Origin: Flavobacteriales bacterium
GTDB lineage: Bacteria; Bacteroidota; Bacteroidia; NS11-12g; UBA9320
DNA: 64,000 nt
NCBI GenBank assembly: GCA_020635435.1
Contig: JACJZU010000004.1
Span: 124,001 to 188,000, forward strand
Reading direction: 5' to 3'
Part shown: piece by piece, positions 49,481 to 58,112 of the stretch
How the letters are laid out: each line of letters opens with the position of its first letter
Numbering within the stretch: position 1 is the first letter of the stretch
Translations under genes and position numbers: made by a program
The notes under the pieces: model-generated
Database searches by the model: none
Seen by the model: only the letters and a program-made list of their open reading frames with translations
Told to the model about the DNA's origin: nothing

Positions 49481-50839
49481 ATGAAAAACGCAGATAAGAA
49501 CATGAAAAGGAATCTACTCTTCGCGCTCATGCTGCTGTTTATAGGCAGTTCAAGTTTCGGACAACATCCATGTGAGAACAAGTATGGTAAGGATAGCGTA
49601 GAAACAGTTCGCAATCTTTCGCTCTTTAATCAATATTATCAGATGAAGAAATATGCGGAAGCGTATCCCTACTGGCAGTATCTTTTCGAGAATGCTCCGT
49701 GCGTCAACCAGCGCATCACTGTGAACGGATATGTGATCGTGAAGTCGAAAATGAAGGAACTTCAAAAGAGCGACAAAGAGGCATTCAATGCTCGATTGGA
49801 AGGGTTGATAGATACTGTGCTCTTAAGTCACATCAAGCGCATCTATTATTGGGGTGAAGAAGGGTATGTCCTCGGCAAATACGCCAATGATCTGTCCGAC
49901 CTTCGTCCGGCCAAACGGGATTCAGCCTTGTATTTCTTCGCCAAAAGCTATGAAATGGAGGGGATGAACAGCGATGACCGGTTCCCGATGTACTACATGG
50001 AGGCTGCGGTTAAACAGGTGGAGGCCGAAAAATTAGGTCAGGACTCGTTGTATACCATCTACTTCAAAATGATGGATCTGATCGGCCATAATCTGAAGCA
50101 TGCGAAAAATGAAAAAGCGACCAAGGATTGGGAACTCAGTAATGAGGTAGTGAATAAGCTGATGTCGCCTTATTTGAAAGGTGAGAAGTTGCAGGAGTAC
50201 TTTCAGCCAAAGATCGAAGCGGCCCCAACCGATCTCGACTTGCTGAAAAGAGCCAGCAGCCTCATGACCCTTGCCGGTTATGAGAAGGAAGATTTCTACA
50301 TCGAAGTGGCAGAGAAGATCTATGCTGTTTCGCCGAGTGGTGAGAGTGCTTTGGCAATTGCCAACTCGTACTATGCCAAAAAGAAATACGACAAGGCGAT
50401 CACTTACTACGAGAAATCGGTAGGTTCCATGGCGGCCGGTGATGAGAAGGCGCAGGTTTACCTCAAAATGGCCAACATGATGTATGAGCAAGGCAAATAC
50501 AGCAGTGCGAAGAACTATGCCTCACAGTCTATAGAGAACAACCCCAAGAACGGCGAAGCTTACCTGATAATAGCCCAGTACTACGCCAATAATGCCTCCA
50601 GCTGTTCACAGGATAATCTCGATGGACGCTCGGTATTTTGGGCTGCCGTTGATAAATGCGTGCAGGCAAAAAGTGCAGACCCGGGTGTTGAGGACCGTGC
50701 CAACAAATTGATCGCGGCATATGCGGCGGCGTTCCCTAAAAAGGAAGATGCGTTCTTCAAAGGATTCACTCAGGATGAGGGCTCATCGTACACAGTCCCT
50801 TGTTTGGGTGTGAGCACCACCGTACGTTATAAAAATTGA
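49481..50839 (+). CDS. Tetratricopeptide repeat protein, exported
   Basis: 452 residues. The better leader begins at Met8 (49502, MKRNLLFALMLLFIGSSSFGQ). TPR units occur at ~35-60 (LFNQYYQMKKYAEAYPYWQYLFENAP), and most clearly at ~288-365 (ALAIANSYYAKKKYDKAITYYEKSV, VYLKMANMMYEQGKYSSAKNYASQSIENNPKNGEAYLIIAQYY). It is a periplasmic scaffold of unknown partner. It lies 2 bases after the barrel gene and runs into LptC with an overlap. Confidence 0.85.
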   Translation: MKNADKNMKRNLLFALMLLFIGSSSFGQHPCENKYGKDSVETVRNLSLFNQYYQMKKYAEAYPYWQYLFENAPCVNQRITVNGYVIVKSKMKELQKSDKEAFNARLEGLIDTVLLSHIKRIYYWGEEGYVLGKYANDLSDLRPAKRDSALYFFAKSYEMEGMNSDDRFPMYYMEAAVKQVEAEKLGQDSLYTIYFKMMDLIGHNLKHAKNEKATKDWELSNEVVNKLMSPYLKGEKLQEYFQPKIEAAPTDLDLLKRASSLMTLAGYEKEDFYIEVAEKIYAVSPSGESALAIANSYYAKKKYDKAITYYEKSVGSMAAGDEKAQVYLKMANMMYEQGKYSSAKNYASQSIENNPKNGEAYLIIAQYYANNASSCSQDNLDGRSVFWAAVDKCVQAKSADPGVEDRANKLIAAYAAAFPKKEDAFFKGFTQDEGSSYTVPCLGVSTTVRYKN

Positions 50840-51411
50840 TAACACGAATAGTTCAGAAACGGCCATTCCGCACGATCGTCGTATCGGGAATGGCCGTTTT
50901 GCTTTTAGCGGCCTGCTCCAGTTCTACAACCCGGCAGGATCTTGAAGATTACCATACCCAGGCCGATAGTTTGTCTGTTGAAACAGCAACTGGAGTGGTG
51001 TTGCGTTATACGGATTCGGCGCGTTTGAAGGCCCTTATCACAGCTCCACTTACGAAGAGGTATCCCCAGGCCGATGAACCGTACATTGAAATGCCGGAGG
51101 GTTTGAAGGCACGTTTCTTCGATGAGAACGGGGTGGAGAACAGTTGGCTGAGAGCTAGTTATGGGAAGAACTTTGAACAGCGCAAACTCGTAGAACTGCG
51201 CAATCAGGTACATGTGAAGAACAAGGAAGGTGAGGAGTTGGAGAGTGAGGAGCTTTTTTGGGATCAGCGGTCTAAGAAGATCTATACAGATAAGTTTGTG
51301 AAAATTACACGAAAGGATGAATTGATCTATGGAGAAGGTCTGGAGTCCAACGAGACTTTCACCCGATACCGGATCAAAAGACCAAGTGGACGAGTTAAAC
51401 TCAAGGAATGA
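50836..51411 (+). CDS. lptC: LPS export ABC transporter periplasmic protein LptC
   Basis: 191 residues from a TTG at 50836 that overlaps the TPR stop. Lipobox in VLLLAAC (residues ~21-27), so it is lipidated, then an LptC-type jellyroll half: ATGVVLRYTDSARLKALITAPLTKRYPQ, GLKARFFDENGVENSWLRASYGK, VHVKNKEGEELESEELFWDQRSKKIYTDKFVKI and LIYGEGLESNETFTRYRI. Repeated short strands fit the OstA/LptC fold that hands LPS from LptB2FG to LptA. Bacteroidota LptC is often a lipoprotein. Confidence 0.88.
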   Translation: MITRIVQKRPFRTIVVSGMAVLLLAACSSSTTRQDLEDYHTQADSLSVETATGVVLRYTDSARLKALITAPLTKRYPQADEPYIEMPEGLKARFFDENGVENSWLRASYGKNFEQRKLVELRNQVHVKNKEGEELESEELFWDQRSKKIYTDKFVKITRKDELIYGEGLESNETFTRYRIKRPSGRVKLKE

Positions 51412-51626
51412 TGAGACGATTTGTTGAACTTATGTGGCTGGCTTTGGCCGCAATAACAGCAGTTGAAGCATATTTTGCATATCAAGACAGCGGCTTCACA
51501 CAAAGAACCTACATGATGTTGGCCGTTTTTGGACTGTCCATCTTCATGTATTATTTGCGAAAGAAGCAGAGGGTTAAGGCGCAAATAAGAGCCAGAAAGC
51601 GTTCCAGTGAGGAACTGAGATCCTAA
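51408..51626 (+). CDS. Small two-helix membrane protein
   Basis: 72 residues beginning with ATG at 51408, ATGA-coupled to lptC. Two membrane helices (VELMWLALAAITAVEAYFAYQ and YMMLAVFGLSIFMYYL) and a very basic tail (RKKQRVKAQIRARKRS). Conserved in this position behind lptC in related genomes, by my recollection; function unknown. Its stop overlaps the end of the lipoprotein gene on the other strand. Confidence 0.8.
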   Translation: MMRRFVELMWLALAAITAVEAYFAYQDSGFTQRTYMMLAVFGLSIFMYYLRKKQRVKAQIRARKRSSEELRS

Positions 51627-51754
51627 TAGAATTTAGGACAATTACATTTCTTGGACTGCTTGGCCGGTTTGTAGCGATGACTTGAACAGGACGAAAACAC
51701 GAGCATCGAACTCAGCGTGAGCAGGCATATCCATCCGATCGTTTTTCGCTTCAT
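51623..51754 (-). CDS. 43-residue lipoprotein with C-terminal CNCPKF motif
   Basis: Read by hand from the ATG at 51754: a lipoprotein signal (MKRKTIGWICLLTLSSMLVF then SSC lipobox at Cys23), a 20-residue mature peptide SSHRYKPAKQSKKCNCPKFY. The end with Cys-Asn-Cys-Pro is a recognisable small family of Bacteroidota. A perfect -7 element (TACATTTG) lies at 51767-51760. The ends of this gene and the 72-residue gene overlap tail to tail by 4 bases. Confidence 0.72.
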   Translation of the reverse strand: MKRKTIGWICLLTLSSMLVFSSCSSHRYKPAKQSKKCNCPKFY

Positions 51755-51759
51755 GGTTT

Positions 51760-51790
51760 CAAATGTATTGGAATTATTGCAATAGCTTTG
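51760..51790. promoter_or_regulatory. Divergent promoter elements between the small lipoprotein and the DUF368 gene
   Basis: Minus strand: TACATTTG at 51767-51760, very close to the ATG at 51754 (nearly leaderless). Plus strand: TAGCTTTG at 51783-51790, 28 bases before the ATG at 51818. Both are perfect TAnnTTTG matches. -33 elements are weak. Confidence 0.45.
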
Positions 51791-51817
51791 TCTGCCTAAA
51801 ATCAGGTCCTAAAGCTT

Positions 51818-52723
51818 ATGATCCAACGCGTTCTCATCTTCCTTAAAGGTCTGGCCATGGGGGCCGCCGATGTAGTACCCGGCGTTTCCGGAGGAACCAT
51901 CGCCTTTATAACAGGCATTTACGACGACTTATTATCTTCCATAAATTCTGTGAACCTGGAAACCTTGCGCGTTTTGCGCAAGGAAGGCATAGCGGCTGCC
52001 TGGAAGCGAATCAATGGAGCATTCCTGTTGCCTCTCGTTGCCGGTATCATGACGAGCTTTCTCACACTGGCGGCTGTGTTCAAACAAGTACTCAAGGAGC
52101 ATCCTCATTTGTTATGGGGTTTCTTTTTCGGATTGATCGTGGCCAGTATCTTCCTGGTTTGGGGTATGGTCCGGAAATGGGATATCATTGCGATCATCGG
52201 GGTGATCGTGGGAGCTGTGATAAGCTACATGCTCACAGAGATGGAACCGGGTTCGGATGTAAATGCGCTTTGGTTCGTCTTTATTTCAGGTGCAATCGCC
52301 ATTTGTGCCATGATCCTTCCGGGTATCAGTGGTTCATTCATATTACTGTTACTTGGGGTTTATCCGTCTATGCTGGCAGCGGTGAGTGAGCTTGATCTTG
52401 TTTTCATTGCCGTTCTTGGTTCAGGAGCCATCGTTGGTTTGTTGAGCTTTTCACGCTTGCTTAAGTGGACGCTCGACAATTACTATGATGTAACTGTTGC
52501 CATCCTCACGGGCTTTCTCATTGGTTCACTCAACAAGATTTGGCCCTGGAAAAGGACATTGGAATATCGCCTCGATCGGCATGGCGAATCGGTTCCGTTC
52601 ATACAGGAGAATATTTCCCCGCTCGAATATCCCGATCCTCAGGTTGTAATAGTGGTGGCGCTGGCCTTGCTGGGTGTGGGATTATTGTTCGCACTGAGTA
52701 AATTCAAGCCCAAAGATGCCTGA
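51818..52723 (+). CDS. DUF368 domain membrane protein (putative undecaprenyl phosphate translocase)
   Basis: 301 residues, ~8 membrane segments with the two hallmark repeats of the family: GAADVVPGVSGGTIAFITGIYDDLLSSI near the N-terminus, and MILPGISGSFILLLLGVYPSML in the middle. Characterised DUF368 (PopT-like) proteins translocate undecaprenyl phosphate back across the inner membrane for cell-wall and polysaccharide synthesis. It overlaps aroE by 8 bases. Confidence 0.92.
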   Translation: MIQRVLIFLKGLAMGAADVVPGVSGGTIAFITGIYDDLLSSINSVNLETLRVLRKEGIAAAWKRINGAFLLPLVAGIMTSFLTLAAVFKQVLKEHPHLLWGFFFGLIVASIFLVWGMVRKWDIIAIIGVIVGAVISYMLTEMEPGSDVNALWFVFISGAIAICAMILPGISGSFILLLLGVYPSMLAAVSELDLVFIAVLGSGAIVGLLSFSRLLKWTLDNYYDVTVAILTGFLIGSLNKIWPWKRTLEYRLDRHGESVPFIQENISPLEYPDPQVVIVVALALLGVGLLFALSKFKPKDA

Positions 52724-53468
52724 TCTACTCAAAGTAGGATTATTGGGAAGCGATCTGGGACATACACAGAGTCCTGATCTGTTCCGTCAAATATTCCGGA
52801 AGGCGGGGATCAGAAACATGGACTATTTGGTATACGACATGCCCGACCTTTCCAATGTGCGCAACTTACTTTTCGATCGACAGCTTATTGGTTTCAATAT
52901 TACCATTCCGTACAAGGAGACCATCATACCCTATCTGGACGGATTGGATCCGATGGCAGCTGAAATAGGAGCGGTTAATACGGCTGTAAGGAAGGGCCAC
53001 AATTGGATCGGCCACAATACGGATGTTATCGGATTCCGACAGACCATGGAACTTCTGAATATCACGGATCGGAGACCTGCTGTAGTGATCGGGACAGGAG
53101 GTTCCTCCAAGGCTGTTCAATTCGTTCTGAATGAGATGGGGTTTCCGATCTTGTTGATGAGCCGATCCAAGAGGAAGGAAACCCTTTCATTCGATGAGCT
53201 ATCGGAACAACGGGTCAGGGAATTCGGAATTGTGGTGAACACGACACCGTTAGGGAAATCTCCGGTTGCGCATCGCGCCCCACTTTTTCGATACGAATTC
53301 CTTAAACGCGGACAGGTTCTGATCGATCTGAATTACAATCCACCAATGAATTTGTTCCTGCAGTTGGGACTTCGCATGGGTTGCCGGGTGATAAACGGAA
53401 AGTACATGCTTCGTAAACAGGCCGAGGCCAGCTGGAAGCTCTGGAAAGAACAGATCCCCCGGAATTAG
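52716..53468 (+). CDS. aroE: Shikimate dehydrogenase
   Basis: 250 residues: shikimate-binding LGSDLGHTQSPDLFRQIF (S/T at ~18) and NITIPYKETIIPYL (catalytic Lys in I-P-Y-K), AVNTAVRKGHNWIGHNTDVIGF, NADP loop VVIGTGGSSKAVQFVLNEMG, then VVNTTPLGKS and the closing GCRVINGKYMLRKQAE. It reduces 3-dehydroshikimate in the aromatic amino-acid pathway. The C-terminus overlaps the polA stop by 4 bases, convergent. Confidence 0.95.
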   Translation: MPDLLKVGLLGSDLGHTQSPDLFRQIFRKAGIRNMDYLVYDMPDLSNVRNLLFDRQLIGFNITIPYKETIIPYLDGLDPMAAEIGAVNTAVRKGHNWIGHNTDVIGFRQTMELLNITDRRPAVVIGTGGSSKAVQFVLNEMGFPILLMSRSKRKETLSFDELSEQRVREFGIVVNTTPLGKSPVAHRAPLFRYEFLKRGQVLIDLNYNPPMNLFLQLGLRMGCRVINGKYMLRKQAEASWKLWKEQIPRN

Positions 53469-56263
53469 TGCGCCTCAAGCCAGTTTTTCCCCGTTCCGAC
53501 TTCAACAACTACCGGTACTTTAAGGGGTAGGGCATGCTCCATGAGAGGTACTACTAATTCACGTAGACTCTCGAGTTCGTCGGTAGCTGCGTCGAATAGG
53601 AGTTCGTCATGCACTTGAAGGATCATTTTCGATCTCAATCCGGCATTTCGAATTGCCGCATCTACCTGGATCATGGCAAGTTTGATCATATCTGCGGCAC
53701 TTCCCTGTATAGGTGCATTGATCGCGTTGCGCTCAGCGAATCCGACCACGGTCCGGTTCTGCGAATTGATATCTCGTATTTGTCTCCTTCGTCCGATCAA
53801 AGTTTGTACGTAGCCGTGATCGCGACAGAATTGGATGGTTTGATCCATGTAATTCTTGATCCCCGGAAATTGAGCAAAATACGAGTCGATGATCTCTTTG
53901 GCCTCGGTTCTCGAAATTCCAACGCGCTCACTCAAGCCGAAAGCTGAGATCCCATAGATGATCCCAAAATTCACAGTCTTTGCCCTGCGGCGCATTTCCT
54001 TATCCACATCCTCGAGCTTTACTCCGAACACCTTTGCAGCCGTAGCGGTGTGAATATCGATACCGGAGTTGAAGGCCTCCATCATGGCTTCGTCTCCACT
54101 TACGGACGCGATGATGCGCAGTTCGATCTGACTGTAGTCGATGGCCATTAGTGTGTGCTCTTCGTCCCTAGGTATGAAGGCTTTCCGGATCTTTCTGCCC
54201 CTTTCGGTCCGGATTGGTATGTTCTGAAGGTTTGGGTTATTGCTGCTCAACCGACCGGTGGCTGCAACGGCCTGGGCAAATGAGGTGTGGACTCTGCCTG
54301 TTCTGGGGTGGATCAGTTCGGGGATGGCATCCACATAGGTGCTCTTCAGTTTTTGGATCTGCCGGTATTCCAGTATATGAGCGGGAAGTGGATGCAGTTC
54401 CGTTAGTTTCTGAAGTGTTTCCTCATCTGTTTTGTACTGTCCGGTGCGGGTCTTTTTAGCTTTGGGGTCAAGTTTGAGGTGATCGAACAGTACTTCTCCA
54501 AGCTGTTTTGGCGAAGCGATGTTGAATTTCAACCCGGCATCTTCATAGATCTGTTTCTCCAATTCCAAACCCTCGGATTCCAGTTCTGTGCTGTATTCGG
54601 CCAGAAAATCGGCATCAACGCGAACACCTTCTCTTTCCATGCGTGCTAAAACAGGTACGAGTGGTATTTCCACCTCTTTAAGGACATCTCCAACCTCATT
54701 TTCGTCCAGCAGACCCTTCAAAACGCCTTTCAACTGAAGGGTTACATCCGCATCTTCGGCTGCGTATTCGGTGGCTTTTTCAAGCGAAACCGTATCGAAG
54801 TTCAGTTGATTCTTCCCTTTTTTACCGATCAGCTCAGTAATGGAAACCGGGCGGTAGTTCAGGTATTTCTCCGATAGATAATCCATATTGTGCCGCTGAT
54901 CCGGTTCGATGAGATAGTGAGCCAACATGGTGTCGAACAGAGGACCTTTGAGCTCTATGTTGTAATTCCAGAGTACGGAAATATCGTACTTGGCATTTTG
55001 CAACACTTTTTCGATCGATTCATTTTCGAAAAATGGGCGGAAGGAATCCAGGATCGCCCGGGCTTCAGTTTGATCACCCGGCAAGGCCATATAGTAACCC
55101 TTGTGGGCCTCAAAGGAGAACGCACATCCCAGTATTTCCGCATCGAGGGTTTCGAGTGAAGTGGTTTCTGTGTCAAAGGCCACCGTTTCTTGTCTCAAAA
55201 GAAGTTCGAGTAATTCACTGCGCGCTGCTTCATCGTTCACGAGTATGTATTCGTGCTGAACACTATTGATGTCCTGTAGATCGGCTGTTTCGATCTTGAC
55301 CTCCACCGCTGCACTTTCTGTGGCCTTAGCGGGAGTACTCATTGCAGGGAAAAGGGATTGTTGCCCCCCGCTTGCAATTTGCTGAGGTTCCTCGCCCAAA
55401 ACCCTGCGAAAGAGTGTCCGGAATTCAAGTTCGTTGAAGATCTCGCGAATGCGGTCTTTGTCGGGTTCGTCCAGAACCAGGGAACGCACGTCAAATTCCA
55501 CAGGTGCGTCGATGAGGATAGTGGCCAGTTTCTTGCTGATGAAGGCTTGTTCCTTATTCTCTTCAATACGTTCGCGCAATTTGCCCTTCAGCTCGTGGGT
55601 ATGTTCGTAGATATTCTCCATGCTGCCGTATTGCTGCAGCAGCGTGGCAGCGGTTTTAGGACCAACACCGGGAACCCCCGGGATATTGTCAACCGCATCA
55701 CCCATCAGACCGAGGTAGTCGATCACCTGTTTCACGTTACTCAGGCCGAACTTCTCACAAACTTCTTCCGGGCCCCAGATCTCAGCCCCATTGCCTTGAC
55801 GACCCGGGCGGTACATTTTCGTTTTCTCGGTTACCAATTGGCCGAAATCTTTATCCGGGGTCATCATATAGGTTTCAAAACCCATGGCCTCCGCACGATG
55901 CGCCAGTGTACCGATCACATCATCGGCCTCATACCCTTCAGCTTCTAGGATGGGGATGTGAAATGCTTCGATGATCCTGCGAATGAACGGTTCACTTTTC
56001 TTGATGTCTTCGGGTGTTTCGTCGCGATTGGCTTTGTAGAAACTGTGCTCCTGAGCCCTGAAGGTCTCGCTTTTATGGTCGAATACGACGGCGATATGGG
56101 AGGGTTTTTGGTTTTGCAACACATCGAGTAAGGTATTTGTAAAACCGAATATCGCACTGGTGTTCAATCCATAGGATGTGATGCGCGGGGTGCGGATGAA
56201 GGCATAGTATGCACGGAAAATGAGCGCGTATGCATCCAATAGGAAAAGTTTCTTTTCAGACAT
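53465..56263 (-). CDS. polA: DNA polymerase I
   Basis: 932 residues. The 5'-3' exonuclease/FEN domain (1-~295) has AEGYEADDVIGTL, MTPDKDFGQL, YLGLMGDAVDNIPGVPGVGPKTA. The 3'-5' proofreading domain (~330-530) keeps its first metal motif (VAFDTETTSL, D-x-E) and the others (YDISVLWN-type, YAAEDADVTL). In the polymerase domain (~560-932), motif A is LMAIDYSQIELRIIA, motif B RRAKTVNFGIIYGISAFGLS, motif C LQVHDELLFD. All three activities look intact. The start is preceded by a TTATTTTG element (7 of 8). Confidence 0.97.
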   Translation of the reverse strand: MSEKKLFLLDAYALIFRAYYAFIRTPRITSYGLNTSAIFGFTNTLLDVLQNQKPSHIAVVFDHKSETFRAQEHSFYKANRDETPEDIKKSEPFIRRIIEAFHIPILEAEGYEADDVIGTLAHRAEAMGFETYMMTPDKDFGQLVTEKTKMYRPGRQGNGAEIWGPEEVCEKFGLSNVKQVIDYLGLMGDAVDNIPGVPGVGPKTAATLLQQYGSMENIYEHTHELKGKLRERIEENKEQAFISKKLATILIDAPVEFDVRSLVLDEPDKDRIREIFNELEFRTLFRRVLGEEPQQIASGGQQSLFPAMSTPAKATESAAVEVKIETADLQDINSVQHEYILVNDEAARSELLELLLRQETVAFDTETTSLETLDAEILGCAFSFEAHKGYYMALPGDQTEARAILDSFRPFFENESIEKVLQNAKYDISVLWNYNIELKGPLFDTMLAHYLIEPDQRHNMDYLSEKYLNYRPVSITELIGKKGKNQLNFDTVSLEKATEYAAEDADVTLQLKGVLKGLLDENEVGDVLKEVEIPLVPVLARMEREGVRVDADFLAEYSTELESEGLELEKQIYEDAGLKFNIASPKQLGEVLFDHLKLDPKAKKTRTGQYKTDEETLQKLTELHPLPAHILEYRQIQKLKSTYVDAIPELIHPRTGRVHTSFAQAVAATGRLSSNNPNLQNIPIRTERGRKIRKAFIPRDEEHTLMAIDYSQIELRIIASVSGDEAMMEAFNSGIDIHTATAAKVFGVKLEDVDKEMRRRAKTVNFGIIYGISAFGLSERVGISRTEAKEIIDSYFAQFPGIKNYMDQTIQFCRDHGYVQTLIGRRRQIRDINSQNRTVVGFAERNAINAPIQGSAADMIKLAMIQVDAAIRNAGLRSKMILQVHDELLFDAATDELESLRELVVPLMEHALPLKVPVVVEVGTGKNWLEAH

Positions 56264-56322
56264 AGGTCAAAATAAGGAAATCGCTTTGGGAACTTTGTTA
56301 TGTGGGGAGAATTATCGACCAC

Positions 56323-56745
56323 TCATCGGCCATTTCGCAGAAGATGGATCACGTGTCGGTCAATTGGGAAGGACAATTTCTCCGGGAGAAGATCCTCAAT
56401 GGATTCCCAAAGGATTTCGTATGGCCCTTCACCGGCCTGAGGTGGACGAAACCGGGATCTACTGAGTCCTCGAACCCTGTAGTAAATGGAGATAAGCTGT
56501 TCCCGAGGATTGAAGGCACTTTGTTGAAAGAAATCGGTTGTATAGAGATGGCCGAGTATCTCGATATCCGTTCGCAATTCTTCGCGGAATTCGCGCTGAA
56601 GTGCATCGATGATCCCTTCGCCGAACTGCACGCCGCCACCGGGGAATTTGGTCATTTCCATTCCACGGAATTTTTCGCGGGTGAGTAAAACTTTCCCATC
56701 TTCGATCCAAGTTCCGTAAACCCGAACATTAAATTTGTCGATCAT
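56323..56745 (-). CDS. NUDIX hydrolase
   Basis: 140 residues. A Nudix box spans GGGVQFGEGIIDALQREF and REELRTDI: the spacing G-x5-E-x7-R-E-F-x-E-E is kept, though the usual glycine late in the box is not. N-terminal INVRVYGTWIEDGKVLLTREK-like strands are typical. It hydrolyses a nucleoside diphosphate linked to another group; the substrate is unknown. It is divergent from the dihydroorotase gene, 23 bases away. Confidence 0.9.
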   Translation of the reverse strand: MIDKFNVRVYGTWIEDGKVLLTREKFRGMEMTKFPGGGVQFGEGIIDALQREFREELRTDIEILGHLYTTDFFQQSAFNPREQLISIYYRVRGLSRSRFRPPQAGEGPYEILWESIEDLLPEKLSFPIDRHVIHLLRNGR

Positions 56746-56768
56746 TGGGCAAAGCTATTCTCCCGAAC

Positions 56769-58112
56769 ATGAAGAAAAAACTAATTACCAACGCCACACT
56801 CATCAATGAAGGACGGCGTTATGAAGCAGATCTGCTCATTTCAAATGGCCGGATCGAAAAAATAGGGGGTGCTATCAGCGATTCGAACGCTGAGGTGTTT
56901 GATGCATCCGGATTGTGGTTACTGCCGGGTGTTATCGACGATCAGGTGCATTTTCGGGAACCCGGACTCACGCATAAGGCGGATATCGGGTCCGAATCAA
57001 GGGCGGCTGTTGCCGGAGGGGTAACGTCCTTCATGGAAATGCCCAATACCAAACCTCCGGCGCTTACGCAAGAACTTCTCGAAGACAAATACCGGATCGC
57101 AGCGCGAACGTCTCCGGCCAATTACAGCTTTTTCATGGGTTGTTCGAACGACAATCTCAAGGAAGTTCTCAAAACAGATCCCCGATCCGTGTGCGGGATC
57201 AAGATCTTCATGGGTTCCAGCACCGGAAATATGCTTGTAGATGATGAGCGGACACTTGAAAACGTGTTCTCCCAATGCAAAATGCTCATTGCCTTGCATT
57301 GTGAAGATGAGGGCACCATCATCCGGAATACGGAATTGGCGATCCAAAAGTATGGGGACAACATACCCATGGAACTGCATCCCGACATCAGGAGCAGGGA
57401 AGCATGTTACCTGAGTTCTTCCAAAGCTGTTGCACTGGCAAAGAAATACGGGACACGGATTCACGTCCTTCATCTCACGACAGCGGAAGAACTGGATCTG
57501 TTCCGCAACGATATTCCTCTGAGGGAAAAGCATATCACGGCAGAGGTATGTGTGCATCATCTGAGCTTCAACGCCTCGGATTATGCCGATCTGGGATCGA
57601 AGATAAAGTGCAATCCGGCCATCAAACTAGCCTCAGATCAGGAAGCACTTTGGAAAGCATTGAATGATGACCGCTTGGATGTGGTGGCTACCGACCATGC
57701 TCCTCACACCTCTTCGGAAAAGGCGGGTTCCTATCTTCAGGCTCCAAGCGGTCTTCCTCTGATCCAGCACACCCTCCAGATCATGATCGATCACGCTTTC
57801 GATGGGCGGATATCGATGGAGAAACTCGTGCATAAGATGTGTCATGCACCGGCCGAGCTCTTTCGGATACGTGAGCGCGGTTATTTGAGAGAGGGTTACT
57901 GGGCGGATCTTGTCCTGGTTGATCCCAGTCGGCCACATACCGTTCTGCCTTCAAATCTGCTCTATAAGTGTGGTTGGTCGCCTTTCGAGGGGAGAACATT
58001 CCGGTCGAGCATTGCCCAGACATTCGTTTCAGGGAATTGCGTGTTCAAGGATGGTGTGATCAAGGATGTACCGTCCGGAATGCGTTTGGAATTTGAGGTA
58101 GGAGGCCGATGA
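56769..58112 (+). CDS. pyrC: Dihydroorotase
   Basis: 447 residues from the ATG at 56769 (MKKKLITNATLINEGRRYEAD). Amidohydrolase order: LLPGVIDDQVHFREPGLTHKAD, GGVTSFMEMPNTKPPAL, ICGIKIFMGSSTGNMLVDDE with the Lys that would be carboxylated, LIALHCEDEGTI, HVLHLTTAEELD and DVVATDHAPHTSSEKAG (metal Asp). The first metal motif reads Q-x-H instead of H-x-H; I recall this in Bacteroidota members too. It makes dihydroorotate for pyrimidines. It is coupled to the next gene by ATGA. Confidence 0.92.
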   Translation: MKKKLITNATLINEGRRYEADLLISNGRIEKIGGAISDSNAEVFDASGLWLLPGVIDDQVHFREPGLTHKADIGSESRAAVAGGVTSFMEMPNTKPPALTQELLEDKYRIAARTSPANYSFFMGCSNDNLKEVLKTDPRSVCGIKIFMGSSTGNMLVDDERTLENVFSQCKMLIALHCEDEGTIIRNTELAIQKYGDNIPMELHPDIRSREACYLSSSKAVALAKKYGTRIHVLHLTTAEELDLFRNDIPLREKHITAEVCVHHLSFNASDYADLGSKIKCNPAIKLASDQEALWKALNDDRLDVVATDHAPHTSSEKAGSYLQAPSGLPLIQHTLQIMIDHAFDGRISMEKLVHKMCHAPAELFRIRERGYLREGYWADLVLVDPSRPHTVLPSNLLYKCGWSPFEGRTFRSSIAQTFVSGNCVFKDGVIKDVPSGMRLEFEVGGR

